Origin: Lineus longissimus
Lineage: Eukaryota; Nemertea; Pilidiophora; Heteronemertea; Lineidae
DNA: 64,000 nt
Assembly (NCBI RefSeq): GCF_910592395.1
Contig: NC_088317.1
Location: 14,262,001 to 14,326,000 of the forward strand
Direction of reading: 5' to 3'
Below the pieces are notes generated by a model that was given only the letters and a program-made list of their open reading frames with translations, was not told the origin of the DNA and searched no databases. Position numbers and translations under genes: made by a program. Shown here in pieces: positions 12,069 to 24,692 of the stretch; position 1 is the stretch's first letter, and every line of letters starts with the position of its first letter.

Positions 12069-13484
12069 ATGATGGATGAACTTAAAAAAGAAGGGAAGAA
12101 ACGAAGAAATTCGACCGATGTCGAGAGGCAACTTCTGTTGCAGTTGGTTGAAAGCGAGAAGGGAATCATTGAACAGAGGGAAAACAGTTCTAAAGTGTGG
12201 AGACAGAAGGAAACTGCATGGGAGACAATTTTTAAACGGTACAACAGCCAGAAAAATGTTTCCAAATTGGACATGAAGGCCATAAAAAAAATGTGGGACA
12301 ATATGAAGGCTAAGGCCAAAAAAGACGTTTCCAAGGAAAAGAAAGCCAGGCATCGCACAGGTGGTGGAGTGATGGAAGAAGAGGACAAAGCCGATGATTC
12401 AGCCCACACAGTAGCATCGATATGTAGCGACGTCATAGAGCCTTTAGACAATGATGTTGACGATGATGCAGGGTATCATGTCCCAGGTTGGTAGTGCTAC
12501 ATGCACCATCAATGCACACCGCATCCTCCCCTCGCATATTTTATGAACAGCCTAGCCCTGGGCTTATGTTACATGCACGAGTGAAGGTTCGGCTATCCTC
12601 AGAGAATTAAATGAAGCCAAATATATCCTAATTATTTTATTTAATGGAGCTGCTTTCACATCAACAAATTACCATACGCCGATGTAAAGAAATAAATGTC
12701 CAGGGAATACAAGTCCGGCTTCTTGATGTCCAATTGAATTTCTATTTTAGGATTGTGGCCACGTCACTCAATCCAACCCAAACTTTCCACAATGCCTGGT
12801 TATTGTAAAGACGACTTACAATCCAGGGGATTTTCATTCCTTTCAGTCTTGTTGTTAACTGGTTTACATTGAAACCAGTGCAAATGTATAAAAACAAATT
12901 TGGTTGGCCTGAAGTATATTCAGAAATATGAGGGTTGATATCAGTAACATTTCCATGCTTTCAGTATAATATTGGCCTTGACATTTTTTCCAGTGAATCG
13001 CCATGGAGTGAAACCAACTGCAGCTGTTGGCTCATCGCAATCCCCCAGCGACGCTTCGTTTTTCGATGAAGCTCATAGGCCGTCAACCTCCGCGGAACTG
13101 CCGAACTCCCAGTATCTTGAAACTTCAAGTGATCCTGCTACTCCTTCGATCCAACCAATCCTAATTCGTGAGTCAGATTCTGCAGCCAAAGTAACCAAGC
13201 GTAAATCTACCCCTGATGAGCCACCGTGCAGTGCATCTGCCTATCAGTCAGTGATGAACATGCAGCAGATAGAGCATGAGCTACAGGTCAAACGTTACAA
13301 GCAGCAAATATTCATGCAAGAAACTGAAGAGGAACGCCGCATTGCCGAACACGAACAGCGCATGAAGGTTTGGAAACTGCAGGAAACGTTGCTGACAGAT
13401 CTCATCAAACGGCAAAGAAACTCACGTGATGGAGATGACTCAAGTACGATTTCGATTTCCCGTGTACTTGCACAGTTGGAGTAA
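12069..13484 (+). CDS. Harbinger Myb/SANT-like DNA-binding accessory protein
   Basis: I read two exons, 12069-12486 and 12994-13484, giving about 302 residues. The start is the first ATG of an ATG-ATG pair; the open frame extends further upstream but without an ATG. Exon 1 encodes a basic tri-helical Myb/SANT-like domain: 'KKRRNSTDVERQLLLQLVE', then 'KETAWETIFKRYN' and 'AIKKMWDNMKAKAKKD', typical of the Myb_DNA-bind_5 type. An acidic stretch follows. Exon 2 is Ser/Thr/Pro rich and ends in a Glu/Arg/Gln-rich coiled-coil-like helix ('EEERRIAEHEQRMKVWKLQE'). In known Harbinger elements this partner brings the transposase to the nucleus and to the terminal repeats. The splice (CCAG|GTTGGT to TTTTTTCCAG|TG) keeps the frame; its donor is weak. 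The exact start is uncertain. Confidence 0.8.
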
Positions 13485-13950
13485 ATTGTCAAGAGATGCA
13501 CCCAAATCGAAACGGGCATAAAATCAAGTCTCGTGTTCGTTATTTCAATAAAGCTAACCAGTCCCTTGGTCGATTCCTAGGACAACCCCCCCCCCCCCCC
13601 CCCCCCCCCACCCCACCCCCCAGGATAACCCCGAGGTCAATTCCACTATTTATATGTTCCCAACCTCAAAAATATAAGTCAAGGGTATTATACAGTACGC
13701 CTGTGCTGACGCCACCGCCTGATGCCCCTGACCTCTAATTTGGAGGTCGGAAACATAAGTGGAATTGTCCTCGAGGGGGAATTGTCTGGAGGCAATTGTC
13801 TGGGGGATCATCACGAAAGGGATGCTACTATATTGATCCAGGTTACCAGGGTGACAGAGGAACCTGTGCAAAGCCTATCACCATGTTCGAGAAATACGAA
13901 CAGGGGACTGATTAGCTTTCACATGTTTCGTAGTATTTGCCACCTTAGTA

Positions 13951-15012
13951 TTATTGAAAATACTGCTGGACGATTGCTTGCCTCACAGCATTTCCCAGCA
14001 AATCATTCCCTTCAATAGCGAGTTCTTCATCAATTGGCTCCGGAGCATCTCTGTCGAAGTCGGGTTCGGCGAGGTTGACTGCAATGTTGTGCAACACGGC
14101 TGTTGCAGTGATGATCAACATAGCTGTGTCCAGTTTAACACGAACGCCTGTTCGTAGGCATGGAAAGCGGCGTTTCCAAACTCCAAACATGCGTTCCACA
14201 ACACTACGGGTGCGTTTCTGTGCAGTGTTGTAACTGGTTTCTGCGTGACCATGTGGATTTCGGAAAGGAGTCATGAGAAATGACCTGCAAGGGTATCCGG
14301 AATCTCCAAGTAACAGACCGTTAAATTCATCATTTTCAAAACGGGCACAAACCATACTGTTATCCAAAATACGCGAATCGTGCGTGGAGCCAGGCCACCT
14401 TGCTACAATGTTAATGAACTTCATTTCTGCATCGGCTATTCCCTGCACGTTCAGAGACATGAAACCTTTACGGCATCTGTAGATTTCTCTGTTCGCCACA
14501 CTTGGAGCCTGGATGGGTACATGTGTTCCATCAATGCACCCCAAGACACGTGGAAAGCTGTTTTTTTCGAAGAACTTGTGATGCATCATTATGGCATCAT
14601 TGTCATTCGGGATTCGGATGTAATTCCTCGCTTTTCTAGCAATGGCTAGGGATACTTTGGCAACTATCCGACTCGCTGCTGGTTGCGAAACATTGTTAAG
14701 GTCACCACAAACGATCTGAAATGTTCCCGTGGCGTAGAAACGTAGGGCCACTTGTAGCTGAATAACCGGCGGAATCGGGTGTCCTCGATTATTCTGAGCA
14801 GGGGGGATTTCATCGGCGATGATGTTCAGCACATAATTGAATCCTGCTTTAGTGAACCGGTACCGTTTTCGGAAATTTTCGTTATTTAGTTCATGAATAT
14901 CGTCCCGGTACTGTCCACGCGGTTGCCTCACCACCACTCTTTGGTCTATCCTGGGTTGATAAACAGCCCGCACACGATTTAACGCAGCAATTCTTTGAAG
15001 AAAGTCACCCAT
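13951..15012 (-). CDS. HARBI1-type DDE transposase
   Basis: Uninterrupted frame of 353 residues from ATG at 15012; the frame is open further upstream to 15078. A pyrimidine-rich AG just above suggests the upstream part may be intronic. The fold is that of DDE_Tnp_4: first catalytic Asp in 'VLGCIDGTHVPI', second in 'WPGSTHDSRILDNS', and Glu in 'RSVVERMFGVWKRRFPCL', with 'LLLGDSGYPC' between them. The N-terminal region ('FRKRYRFTKAGFNYVLNII') matches the helical, DNA-binding part of the family, and the length is close to that of vertebrate HARBI1 (about 350). All three acidic residues are present and no stop or frameshift is seen, so the gene may be active or recently active. It would cut and reinsert the surrounding element. 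Confidence 0.93.
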   Translation of the reverse strand: MGDFLQRIAALNRVRAVYQPRIDQRVVVRQPRGQYRDDIHELNNENFRKRYRFTKAGFNYVLNIIADEIPPAQNNRGHPIPPVIQLQVALRFYATGTFQIVCGDLNNVSQPAASRIVAKVSLAIARKARNYIRIPNDNDAIMMHHKFFEKNSFPRVLGCIDGTHVPIQAPSVANREIYRCRKGFMSLNVQGIADAEMKFINIVARWPGSTHDSRILDNSMVCARFENDEFNGLLLGDSGYPCRSFLMTPFRNPHGHAETSYNTAQKRTRSVVERMFGVWKRRFPCLRTGVRVKLDTAMLIITATAVLHNIAVNLAEPDFDRDAPEPIDEELAIEGNDLLGNAVRQAIVQQYFQ

Positions 15013-15300
15013 CTTCTCGGCTGTCTGTGCACAAGTGACAGAAATCAGCCTGTAAGGAACACTTTTAGGATACCCCAAGGGTATCCTAACGATTTAAGGT
15101 GGAGATGAGCCCAAAGTTAGGAATTCCTTATCCTAAAAAACCTTCTAGAAATGGGTCAACCTTTGCATTAGGAGAGGATTTTCAGGTATACCTTTGGCGG
15201 TATTTTAGGATGCTTCTAGAATAGAAAATGGTGAAGGTGTCACTAAAAGGGCCGTTTTAGGGCCACCTTATGCTTTCAGGATTCTTCTAGAATACGGGCC

Positions 15301-16430
15301 CATGTCTTAGTGCAGTTATCATTCATGAAACTGTGCTGAAACTTGGTAATAGTTGCACATAATTATACACATATCTATCTACGCATGCAATGTTGAAATT
15401 TGTATTCAGAACGTATATTTACACGATTGGATATTTTCAAATTCGATTACAAGTTTTAACGAACGGCCCAGGCAAAAAGGGGAATGTTCAACTGGACGAT
15501 TTGCATTGCATATACGCTTGACCCCAGTACTGTAGTGAAAACAACAAAGACGTAAGTAAATAATCACGATATTGATGTAGTAATTTCCCAGACCACAACT
15601 CATTGAGACAGGCCTGATCATGTCAATCGAAACGTAACATTACTCATGTCTTTAGAAAACGCATGCAGATAATGGGGGATGTCTCAAATTGCCATAGATT
15701 ATCAAAGTCCAAATAACATAATGATCTTAGCTTTAATCGCATGTAATCTATTGTCAGCTGGTTTGCACTCTCCCAAGCAGTTGCAAGAACTTAATATATT
15801 GTTAACTACCGATCGGGTGGTGCCCGTTGTACACTTCCTGGGCCGCTGAGTTTTCCTTTCGCCTGGCAGTAATATACACTGTACATGTATTTTTAAAAAG
15901 GGTCATGTTCTTACTATTACTTATTGACAGCCGTAATCAACAAAATTGCACAATACATCAGTCATTTTAAAACGCTCTTCCTCATTGTCAAAGTTCTCAT
16001 TTGCCTGTTTCCAAAATTTTTGCCGTCTCATACAACAAAAGAAAAACTAAGAACGAAAAATGTGTCAGCGCATCCTCACAAAAGTAGAATCGGCGGCATG
16101 GTCACTTATATGTGCCCAGGACTTGCCAAAGGCCTTGGTAAATACCTGCGACTCATATTTGATCGCTATAATGGCATTTTGATGCCTAAGATGTTTTTAG
16201 ATCGGATTATATCAATTCCACATCAAAGAATGATATCTTGATTTACTTGTCCTGGCCCATGTTAGTCTAGGACAATTATCCAGGCATAATTTACCTACAG
16301 GGTACTAACATTGTACACGTACGTTGTTTTTATTACGTTTACGGCATTGGCATGCGATTGAGAAAATAGCTCTGGATACATGGATGAGTTATCAAGTCAC
16401 ACTGTCATGGCTGTAGATGAAATTACGTGT
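15301..16430. other. Spacer without a supported gene
   Basis: An open frame of 105 codons near 15924-16241 on the plus strand has no recognisable domain, and its composition does not stand out from its surroundings. Nothing else was found. Confidence 0.4.
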
Positions 16431-16859
16431 GAGGCAAGACCACAATTGATTTTTTAAGCCTTTTAGCAGTTAAATTGTCAATGTTTGACCGCGACGCATC
16501 AAATAATGCGTGGGGTTGTGAATCTGAAATTTAGATTATGTTATTCCGGACAGTCGGGCAAGTAAATGGTGAAAAATAAACTGGTGATTGACCACGGAAA
16601 TTTTTTGATAATCGACAAATTAGACAGACTTTGATATTTCCACTCTTTTCAGCCAACTGGCAGAAAAAACTCAAAACACGCCCCCTATTACCCAATAAGC
16701 AAAATTCGAAATTAATTTTTTCATCAAATAATTTCTTTATATCTGTAGACTTGCCACAACAAATATTTTTTCAATACCTCTCCAAATATGTACTTGAGAG
16801 TTAAAAACATGCACTCGTCTAATTGATAGGCCTCGACCCTCCATTAGTGGTCTTGTCTC
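16431..16859. repeat. MITE family 3, second copy
   Basis: It begins 'gaggcaagaccac' and ends 'gtggtcttgtctc', with an interior like that of 7830-8271 ('ttttttaagccttttagcag', 'acgccccctatt'). It is about 429 bp and non-coding. Confidence 0.88.
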
Positions 16860-19800
16860 GTGTTCATGAGAATGTGAAAAAAGCCAGTTTTATCTAAGAG
16901 TACACGCATAATCAAGGCCAAAGTGAAATGCGCTGGAGCTGGTAAATCTGAAATAGTCATCACGCACACCGTCGTGTTTTCCCATCTCTTCGCTCGAAGG
17001 AGCGAATCAAGCTTTTTACGAAATAAATTTGTATTGTTTTGAGCTTGTTATTTTCGTTTTTTTGAATGCGATGTTGTCCGATCGTCAATTCGCGGACTCA
17101 TAAGTTCAGCTTGACGTTTATAAATCCGGGCATTTAGAGAAATTCAATATAGGCCGAGAAAGTTTACCTATCATAAATATTGAAAGACAGCCAACCATGA
17201 CCAATGCTTGTCATGAAATTGTAGATAAAGGTTGGGGTTAATGAATGCGAAACTGCGGATAGAGATTTCATTTGAAAAATGTTATTTTATTACTTTTGCC
17301 TTTATGTCATAGTGTACGTCTAAGGGACTGGGGCTAAATGCACTTGAATAACTCTCCCAAACACGACATTCTACTAAATCGAGGTTTTTTAACAACATTG
17401 CGCACCATGGACCAATAAAATAGTCTGAGTTTGAAATCTGATTGTGAGTCATAATTAGCTCTTCCAGAGTTCAAATTGTTTATATTTTTGATATGATACT
17501 GTTTTCAAATATAACCTTTCTTATGAAAAGCGACGATTCCTTTCGAATAATAAATATTAAATGGTGGATACATTGTCCATAAACTGCGAACCTTGAACAT
17601 ATTCTCTCTGTGGTAAAGTACGTACCAGTACACGTACACTTGATAAAGCGAGTTGTTCGAGTCGTTGTTAGAAAATGATGCCTTGATTCGTTTACAGGTA
17701 TTTCTTCAGCATTTTTCTACTTTGGTAGTGGCGCGGCACCTGATTTGATCTCCAGGGAGCACTGCTCCTCTGATGCTGGAGGAGCGTTTTGGTGTGCCAC
17801 TATGGTTAGCTGTCGATTGGGTTAATATTGGGCCAAAGACTACGTCTACTGCGGCCAGAGGTACAGTCAATCGAAGCTACTCATTTGTCTCACAGTGCAC
17901 GGCATGCTTCGTGTGGAACATTATGCCTGCCCTGACAAAACTCTCATCAAGGAGCCTCGATATTGCATCTTATTTGAAGGACGACATAATTTACGATCGA
18001 TCATGAGTACGACTATACGGTTGATCAAGGACACAAATTCGAAACGGTACTGATCGTTATATAAGAGTCGAATTAATCTCCTGATTAAGAGCCGACTATA
18101 ATTAGTATGCCACGGGTCTCCGTGTTTATATTGTCGATGTATAAAGGCATGATAAAAAAACTTCGTCTGCTAACTCAATACATTATAACATGACTAACAA
18201 CGAGGGAACTGCGGGCGGAATTTTTTTGTCAAAGTCACCTTAAGACATTTGCGCCGTTATGAAACTCACCATTGCTTTATCCTGACAAAATAAGATCCGA
18301 ATAAGACATCTAAACATTTCACAATAACACCATCACACCTTCTTCTTCACCTGTTTTGATACCTGTCCTAAATAGAAATTTCAGAATAAACTAACCCAAC
18401 AAGAAGACTATCCATTGTAAAGGAGAAGTATTGGTTTTTTTCCCATCTAACACTCATTTACATATCACTCGTCTGGTCTTCATGTCGAGTGACAATGTAA
18501 GTTGTTTTAGTCATGAGACAACAACAACTCAGCTGAATGCGCACTGCCTTGGCGCTTGGGCTAAGGAGGATACCGAAAATGATTTACGGCCGACTTCATA
18601 CGGCACGTGAAGAGGTCACAATGTACACCATATTAATTTGCCCCTTTCTTTGCATAAAAAAGAATTCAGATTTACATGTAGCCCAATCCACGGTCTATTG
18701 TCTTTAAAAAAAACCATGACGAACCTAGGCCTAATTTCACTTTGTTCTACTGTCTTATCAAAGAACAATCAGGACTAATCTTGATAACATCGACCCTCAC
18801 GAAACAGCTTAGCCCCATCAGTTTAGCCCTGTCGGGTAAGCCCTATCGACCTAAATTGACAAGGACAAATAGACGTAATTTTCATGATCTTGTTCAAAAA
18901 ACAAAATCGCGTCATTTTGACAATTGGGTTTGTGAACTGTGCCTTAGATTTGAATTGTGCCATTTATGCCAGTATGTCAATATATAGCCACTTAAGAAAC
19001 AATTACGCCCCCGTGGGCATAGATCCCGTGCATAGAAGGATTTCGTCGATATCAGCGTGAGCAGTCTGCGCTGGTCAGTTCAACATTGCGCCACACTTTC
19101 GAATTGAAGACTCTGCAAAGACTCTGATTTAGTGAAAACGAGCTGATTGAACAACATAGTTCTTCTAGCAACTAGTAGCGCGAAAACTCACCAAGCATCC
19201 TAAATGCCGACACTGCAATAGGGTTTTTCCGACGTGCGCCCGAAAATCTGGTCGAAAACAAGCAGAATATAACAGTGGTTTTTTTCGATATCTGAACCGA
19301 CCGCCGATCGATATAGACTGGTAGCGATATTACCACAAACCATGTTACAAAGATCTTATCTTGATCTTGACATTCATATGATGACGAAAACATGTTGATT
19401 GGTGAGTATTTGGCACTGAGAACCATGATAATTGGTCTCAGAAGAAACCATTGAGTAGTAGCATAAACGTATTTTCTTGCAGAAGAATCGCATGCCAATT
19501 GACCTTACTTAGTGATTCGCAAGAGGCGGGTATGCACCAGGCGATCCGAGCTCAGGACAAGGTCCCATTCTTGAAACCGACGCCAATTCTTGTATCGTCC
19601 ACAAAACCACAACAAGGGCATGATAAACAACCTTTTCAGGTGATAAATTTATCTCGGAGGCCAACGTGGGCACCCCACGGTGTAAGTGGTTGACGATCTC
19701 GAAAGATGTCTTATCTGATCGGTCATTATGAAAGGTTGGTCCGAGTTTGGCGGAAAGTTGTGGGAATTATTTGATTTTTTATGACCATGAAGAGATGACG

Positions 19801-20407
19801 AAATTATTCGACTTAATAACAATGGTGGACTTGCGAGCTGACTTTGATAAGAAGAGTTTTAAGGGTTCAAAAAGCTCATAAATAATTATTTATTGATAGC
19901 ATGGGCAGTTATTTATTGGTACGCTACTTGTCCACTAGAAGCGTCGCTCTCCACCTTCGTGCCAATTGAATTAAGGGGGATCTATCAGCGTTGTGGCTGA
20001 CTCTCAGCACACACGCGTCATCCTATCGAACGGTCGAGCTTACCCATTGTCCATCTCCTGACTATGAATGGCAGATAACCGATTGACACTTGCTTTAACA
20101 TCCCCCGGCAAAAAAAGTTAAAACTTGAAAAAACACATCTTCCTTGTATTCAGTGCAGATGAACTAAGAAGCAATGATAATGACATCAAAAGGTGTGACA
20201 AGCACGTGCCAGGTCAATGTGTCACCCGTGCAGCCAGAAGATGATATAGTCAGTGATTCGATTTCCCGCGGTGTGCTCTAATTCTCGGCGGATGCCAGTG
20301 AGGTCTCCATGCACAATTGGGGAGGTTTCGGGATAGGACAAAGTGTACAACAACTGAAACGGATAATGCTCACCTTCCCGTTGGCAACACTGGGAGGGCA
20401 TAGAAGA
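16860..20407. other. Spacer without a supported gene
   Basis: Possible short exons were considered (for example 19191-19250 on the minus strand, with a GTGAGT donor) but none could be tied to a domain or to a second exon in phase. Otherwise AT-rich sequence. Confidence 0.4.
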
Positions 20408-23400
20408 TCAGTCCACAAACCAAGGGTCGGACACCCCAGGAGTAATACCGCATTTGACGCTTGATGGAAAGCCATCAAATGTAATGAATTCATACAGGTA
20501 ACGGTGACAATGGGAGGGACGGTCAACCTATAAATTATGGATTCCGTCATTTCCGTACCTGCCTCGTTCGTCGTCCCGCCGCAGGGGTTGACAGGCACGA
20601 GCCAAATTGGGCGGGAACCTTGAGCTAAATTTAGGCAATTTCAGAACAGGAAGCTATTTTCAAGCATGAAATATGCTAGAATGTGAAGAATAATTGGCTT
20701 AAATCATATTGAATATTTTTCGTTTACTCCTAGTGATGACACAGTAGGTGCCCATTCTGGGAACAACGCTGAATTATGAAAAAATAATAAATCATATGCT
20801 TTCTCTAATTGTCAATGTTTTATGCAAAAACAGTTATGCAGTGTTATGTGTTGTTTTGGTAGGGAATCCATTGGAATAACGGCAAGGGCACCGTTGAACC
20901 CGTAGAAAATAAATGCACCCTGGAAAAAGTATCCGGCCATATCCTGACGGATTATGGTATGTATTGTTTTTTTTGTTTTTTTTTCAATTTCAACAACTTT
21001 ATTGAGCACCAACATAAATTACATACATAGTAAAACAACAGTGATGAAAATACAAATAAAACATATGGTGGATATGTATGGAGGCTGCCAATACCTCATA
21101 GATTAAAAGCGCAAATAGAATCCTTTTCCCCGGACTTTCTATCCCAGGACATTTTAAACTTCTACACTTGGATATAAATCCGAAAAACATGGGTTGGACT
21201 ATATGTGTAGATGTTTGAGCGCTCCAGCAGCAGTTCTTAGAGATCCCCTGAAACTTTTCAGGAGATAATGTAAGTTGGCGTTACAACTAACATGAATTCA
21301 CCTCAGATTCAAATTACTCTACGACCAGTTAATTACTTTAAGCCGTGACCGACCCCAGTATAATATGCATTGACGGGTCACGGTCCGTTCTTACTGATTG
21401 CCTCACACCTGTTGGTCTTCGGGTTGTGGTAAGTTGATGGACAGTGGTTCGCATTGGGAATGAACATATCACTTGTCACCTGACCACATTACTGTTAAAG
21501 GTGTGATTGATCAGTTTCCCTGTCAATAATATACTACTTAGGTCCGTTGACAAAGAATCTTCAATAAAATAAATGGCATTGATAATAAAGTAAAGTCTTC
21601 AAGGGCCTACCATCGACTGTGAAATTGATGTTAAGGCAAAAGGCATAACCATTGCATTATAACGGGTGTCGCCCACCCAGTGTCCGTCCCGATTGAACAA
21701 TGTTGACGGGCATCCAACCAAAATGAGCATAACATCTAAGGGGGCTTGGCCTGTATATCCAAAAATGGTGATGGCTCGGCGAGTCTAGAGTATTTGTGAC
21801 TCGTTCCTGCAAAACCAGTCGCATGTCGCTCTGAGCTTTAGCAGGTTGAGACGGACTGTTTGTTCATTTCACTATTGTCTGCCTTTAGTGAAATCTGACG
21901 ACATCAATTTCTTCCATTATCTCCTGGTGTCACCTAGGCTCATCTTATGTGCGACATGTGACGGGTTTTGCTGGAACGGGTCACATTTACATGTCTGTGC
22001 CAGAACCAGAAGCCCCTTCAGCATCTAACTCCGGGTGAAAATCTTTCTTGAAAATCAAGTTATTTCGTGTCATTATTCATTGGGTCTTATTAGTCTACTC
22101 CATGTTATCAAATGTTATAAAGCATTGATAATCAGGGTTGGGTAAAAATCATCACACTTGCTAGTTACAGGTTAAATGCAATTTAAGTCATCATAAAGGC
22201 ATTCATGTATTCTAGTCATCAATTATACCACAAGTAACTTTTAGGCGTATACATTTGACAGTTTCTTTATTCAATTATTCCCATGCATGCCTTTTCATAG
22301 TGACACATATACAAGTGCTTGATATGATCACGTGTTCTACAGTGCTTCGACACACTTGATATTCAAATGCTTTCAAAGGGAGGAAGTACACATGAAAATA
22401 TGATTTAATGATATTCGTTAGTCATTGACTTCGCAGTACCTTGCGGATCTATTCACGCGTATCGCCCTGAGGGGAAACATAAATTGCATTATAATTCTTC
22501 TAACAAGACACAAATGTATGATTGAATAATTAAAGGGCAGTAAATATATTAGTAACGATATCGCGTATGGTGAATACCGAAACATTTTGGCCTAATTTTG
22601 TTTTGTCGACGAGATATCAAGAAGACTACATTTCCCACCGCGGGCCCATACATGAAATGGGCCAAAAACTAAAAAAAAAAACCTTCTGGAGTGGAGACCA
22701 ATATCATTTGGAGTAGAGAAGGCCGGAATAAAAGGTCAATCAGCCGCAAAGATGGCAAACATTTATGTACTTTTAGAGCAAATCCTTGAAATGATCATGA
22801 ATATATCTGTAATAAAGTCATCAAGGATGAAGTCATGCATATTCAATAAATGTATTGCTACATACTCTGTGATGTCTGTGCAAATTTTGGACTGACGTAT
22901 CATATGCATCGGCTGCTGAAATAGAAGGGTACAGACATTTGAATATATACTCTCTGTAGACGCCATTTAGCCGGTTTTAGTGCGTCTGTTTCACATTAGG
23001 GAGTCTAAGCAAATCCCCGAAACGCCAACGCGAACGCCTGTCTCATTGTTTGATCTCCTGACAACGAAGTCCAACAATGGGATAGGCGTTCACGTGAACG
23101 TTTCGGGAGCTCTGCGAAAACTCCCTGCTATACTAGGCCGGTTGCACGTGATAGGCCTACAGGCATTTTGCAGAGGCGCCTTCAATCAGCTGACAACCAA
23201 CAAAATGTCATTGGATATGCAGCCATGTTCCATGGGAACATTGACACCATCGCTGTGATTAAAACACTCCAGACTTTGCGATTTCGAATATACTAAAACT
23301 CTGCACATTAATTCCGTACAATGTTGGAATGAAGTATTTTCAACTAGACTCGTAAACATAATCCCATGGTGTTGGCTTTATTGAATTATCTAAATCAAGT

Positions 23401-24692
23401 CGAATTATTCTAGAACTTTTGCTAACCCCTTTAAGATAAATATACTTATTTTCACTTGGTTTACCTAACACCCTATTCTGACGTTAGCTATTCACGACAC
23501 TTTGTGGATTAATTGGTTTGTTTAGGGAGCTATGCGATTCTATTAGGTATTGGCAGAGCTAAGGGTTATAATCTTATTTGCACGGGAGCTTATCAATTTT
23601 GAAATGCTCTTGAAAAAAGGAATATGGCCTTGTATTCCAAATCTTGCTCCGATTGAAATACTATTGCATAGAATCCAATAGACCTAAAAGTTAATCGTGT
23701 ATTCATAAATTCAGGCCCTTCTTGTACTGCGTCATTTGAATTTGATATTTGTGGTCCAGTTTGCCAGTCAGAGCTATTAGGGCCGTTTAGACGACAGAAA
23801 AAAGGCCCGATGAGATCCGATCGAATCCGAATGCGGTCTAAATTTCCCTGGTGTAAACGCAAACCGATCGGGTCTCATGTGGTCCCATCGGGTCTTCAAG
23901 TGGTCCACCTCTTGGATCTGATTTCTTACACAAACTCACACATGTCATAATAGACACATACGATCGTATACCAGGATCTTACAAGAATAATGTCTAGATC
24001 GAACATGTAGCATTTGACATGAACACCTAAAGGAACGGGAATACAATCGTATCGATATGTTTGTTCTGCGAGAAATAAAAAAGACCCGGGCGATACTTGA
24101 TGCAATTTCATCATCGCAGGCGTTCTAGCTTTCTCCACATGACTGATCCATCCATGGACAGGCCGGGCTGACACATTGAGTATTGAAGAAGTAAACGCTG
24201 CGCAGGCAATACGTACGTTAGGCCTATGTTATGGTTTCATTCACTGGAAATGCTGATCGTTTGGTTTGAATCTATCCCGATCGCTATTTCATTCTAAGCG
24301 ACATTTTAAATTACTCGTTGTATTCCTGAGAGCTTCACAGATGGTCCTTGTTGAATCAAATAGGCATATGTTGGTAATGTGTGGCAACATTGCACTATAA
24401 GTGACCTTCATTGTGCATAACCATCACGATATCTCTCCTTTGTATTACCCAACTAGATTTCTGATCGACGTTTGTCGCGGTATTTCACAACAAACACGAC
24501 ATACGGAACACTCAGTGTTGTATTCTCTCGTCATCATTCTCTCTGTGCGCGAAATGCATAACAAATCGATAAAAATTAATAAACCCTAAATTTCAGTAAA
24601 TTACTGTAGCTCGTAACACGTAAAGTGAAGTAAAGATTGAACGCTAAATTACAACTCTTACCGATCGTTGCAATGACCGTGGATGCAAGCAT
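20408..24692 (-). CDS. Weak candidate: small three-exon secreted or membrane protein
   Basis: I do not recognise this product. Three minus-strand pieces join in phase: 24662-24692 (ATG, ten codons, donor ATCG|GTAAGA), 21611-21735 (acceptor CCCCCTTAG, donor ATG|GTAGGC, phase 1 then 0) and 20408-20527 (acceptor TTATAG, ending in TGA). The middle exon reads 'LVGCPSTLFNRDGHWVGDTR' and the last contains 'SHCHRYLYEFITFDGFPSSV' with two cysteines, faintly like a chitin-binding (CBM14) spacing. The predicted protein is only about 91 residues and the introns are long. The last exon is also open in another frame with a GTGAGC donor at 20374, so the reading chosen may be wrong. Confidence 0.22.
20898..21176 (+). 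repeat. Interrupted copy of MITE family 2
   Basis: The left part ('gcaccctggaaaaagtatcc') and the right part ('ctatcccaggacattttaaa', 'cttctacac') match the two halves of the element at 51451-51621. About 130 bases of T-rich and unrelated sequence separate them. Confidence 0.6.
22998..23126. repeat. Imperfect palindrome of about 129 bp
   Basis: The left arm 'agggagtctaagcaaatccc' followed by 'cgaaacgccaacgcgaacgc' is mirrored by the right arm 'gcgttcacgtgaacgtttcg' and 'ggagctctgcgaaaactccct'. The centre is about 20 bases. It could form a long stem with mismatches and has no coding content. Confidence 0.75.

Larger units (their letters stand above)
11700..15300. mobile_element. PIF/Harbinger DNA transposon, 3.6 kb, apparently complete
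   Basis: Both ends carry the inverted repeat GGCCCGTATTCTAGAAG, followed by similar subterminal sequence ending CCTGAAA. Inside are the two genes typical of this superfamily, a Myb/SANT-like protein on the plus strand and a DDE transposase on the minus strand, arranged tail to tail. Subterminal regions share further motifs ('aaggtgaac', 'gggccac'). The expected 3-bp target duplication is not clear: the flanks read aat on the left and cat on the right. Confidence 0.9.

Noticed and set aside
11819-12451. Long minus-strand frames across the Harbinger Myb-like exon
   Set aside because: They are antisense shadows of a supported coding exon.
17700-18006. Plus-strand frame with 'HCSSDAGGAFWCATMVSC'
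   Set aside because: Short, with no supporting second exon and no known family.
19191-19250. Minus-strand exon-like segment 'SGARRKNPIAVSAFRMLG' with a GTGAGT donor
   Set aside because: No partner exon in phase and no domain.
20374-20527. Alternative frame of the last candidate exon, with 'LCPPSVANGK' resembling the start of a sushi domain
   Set aside because: Only the first residues fit; no further cysteines at sushi spacing follow.
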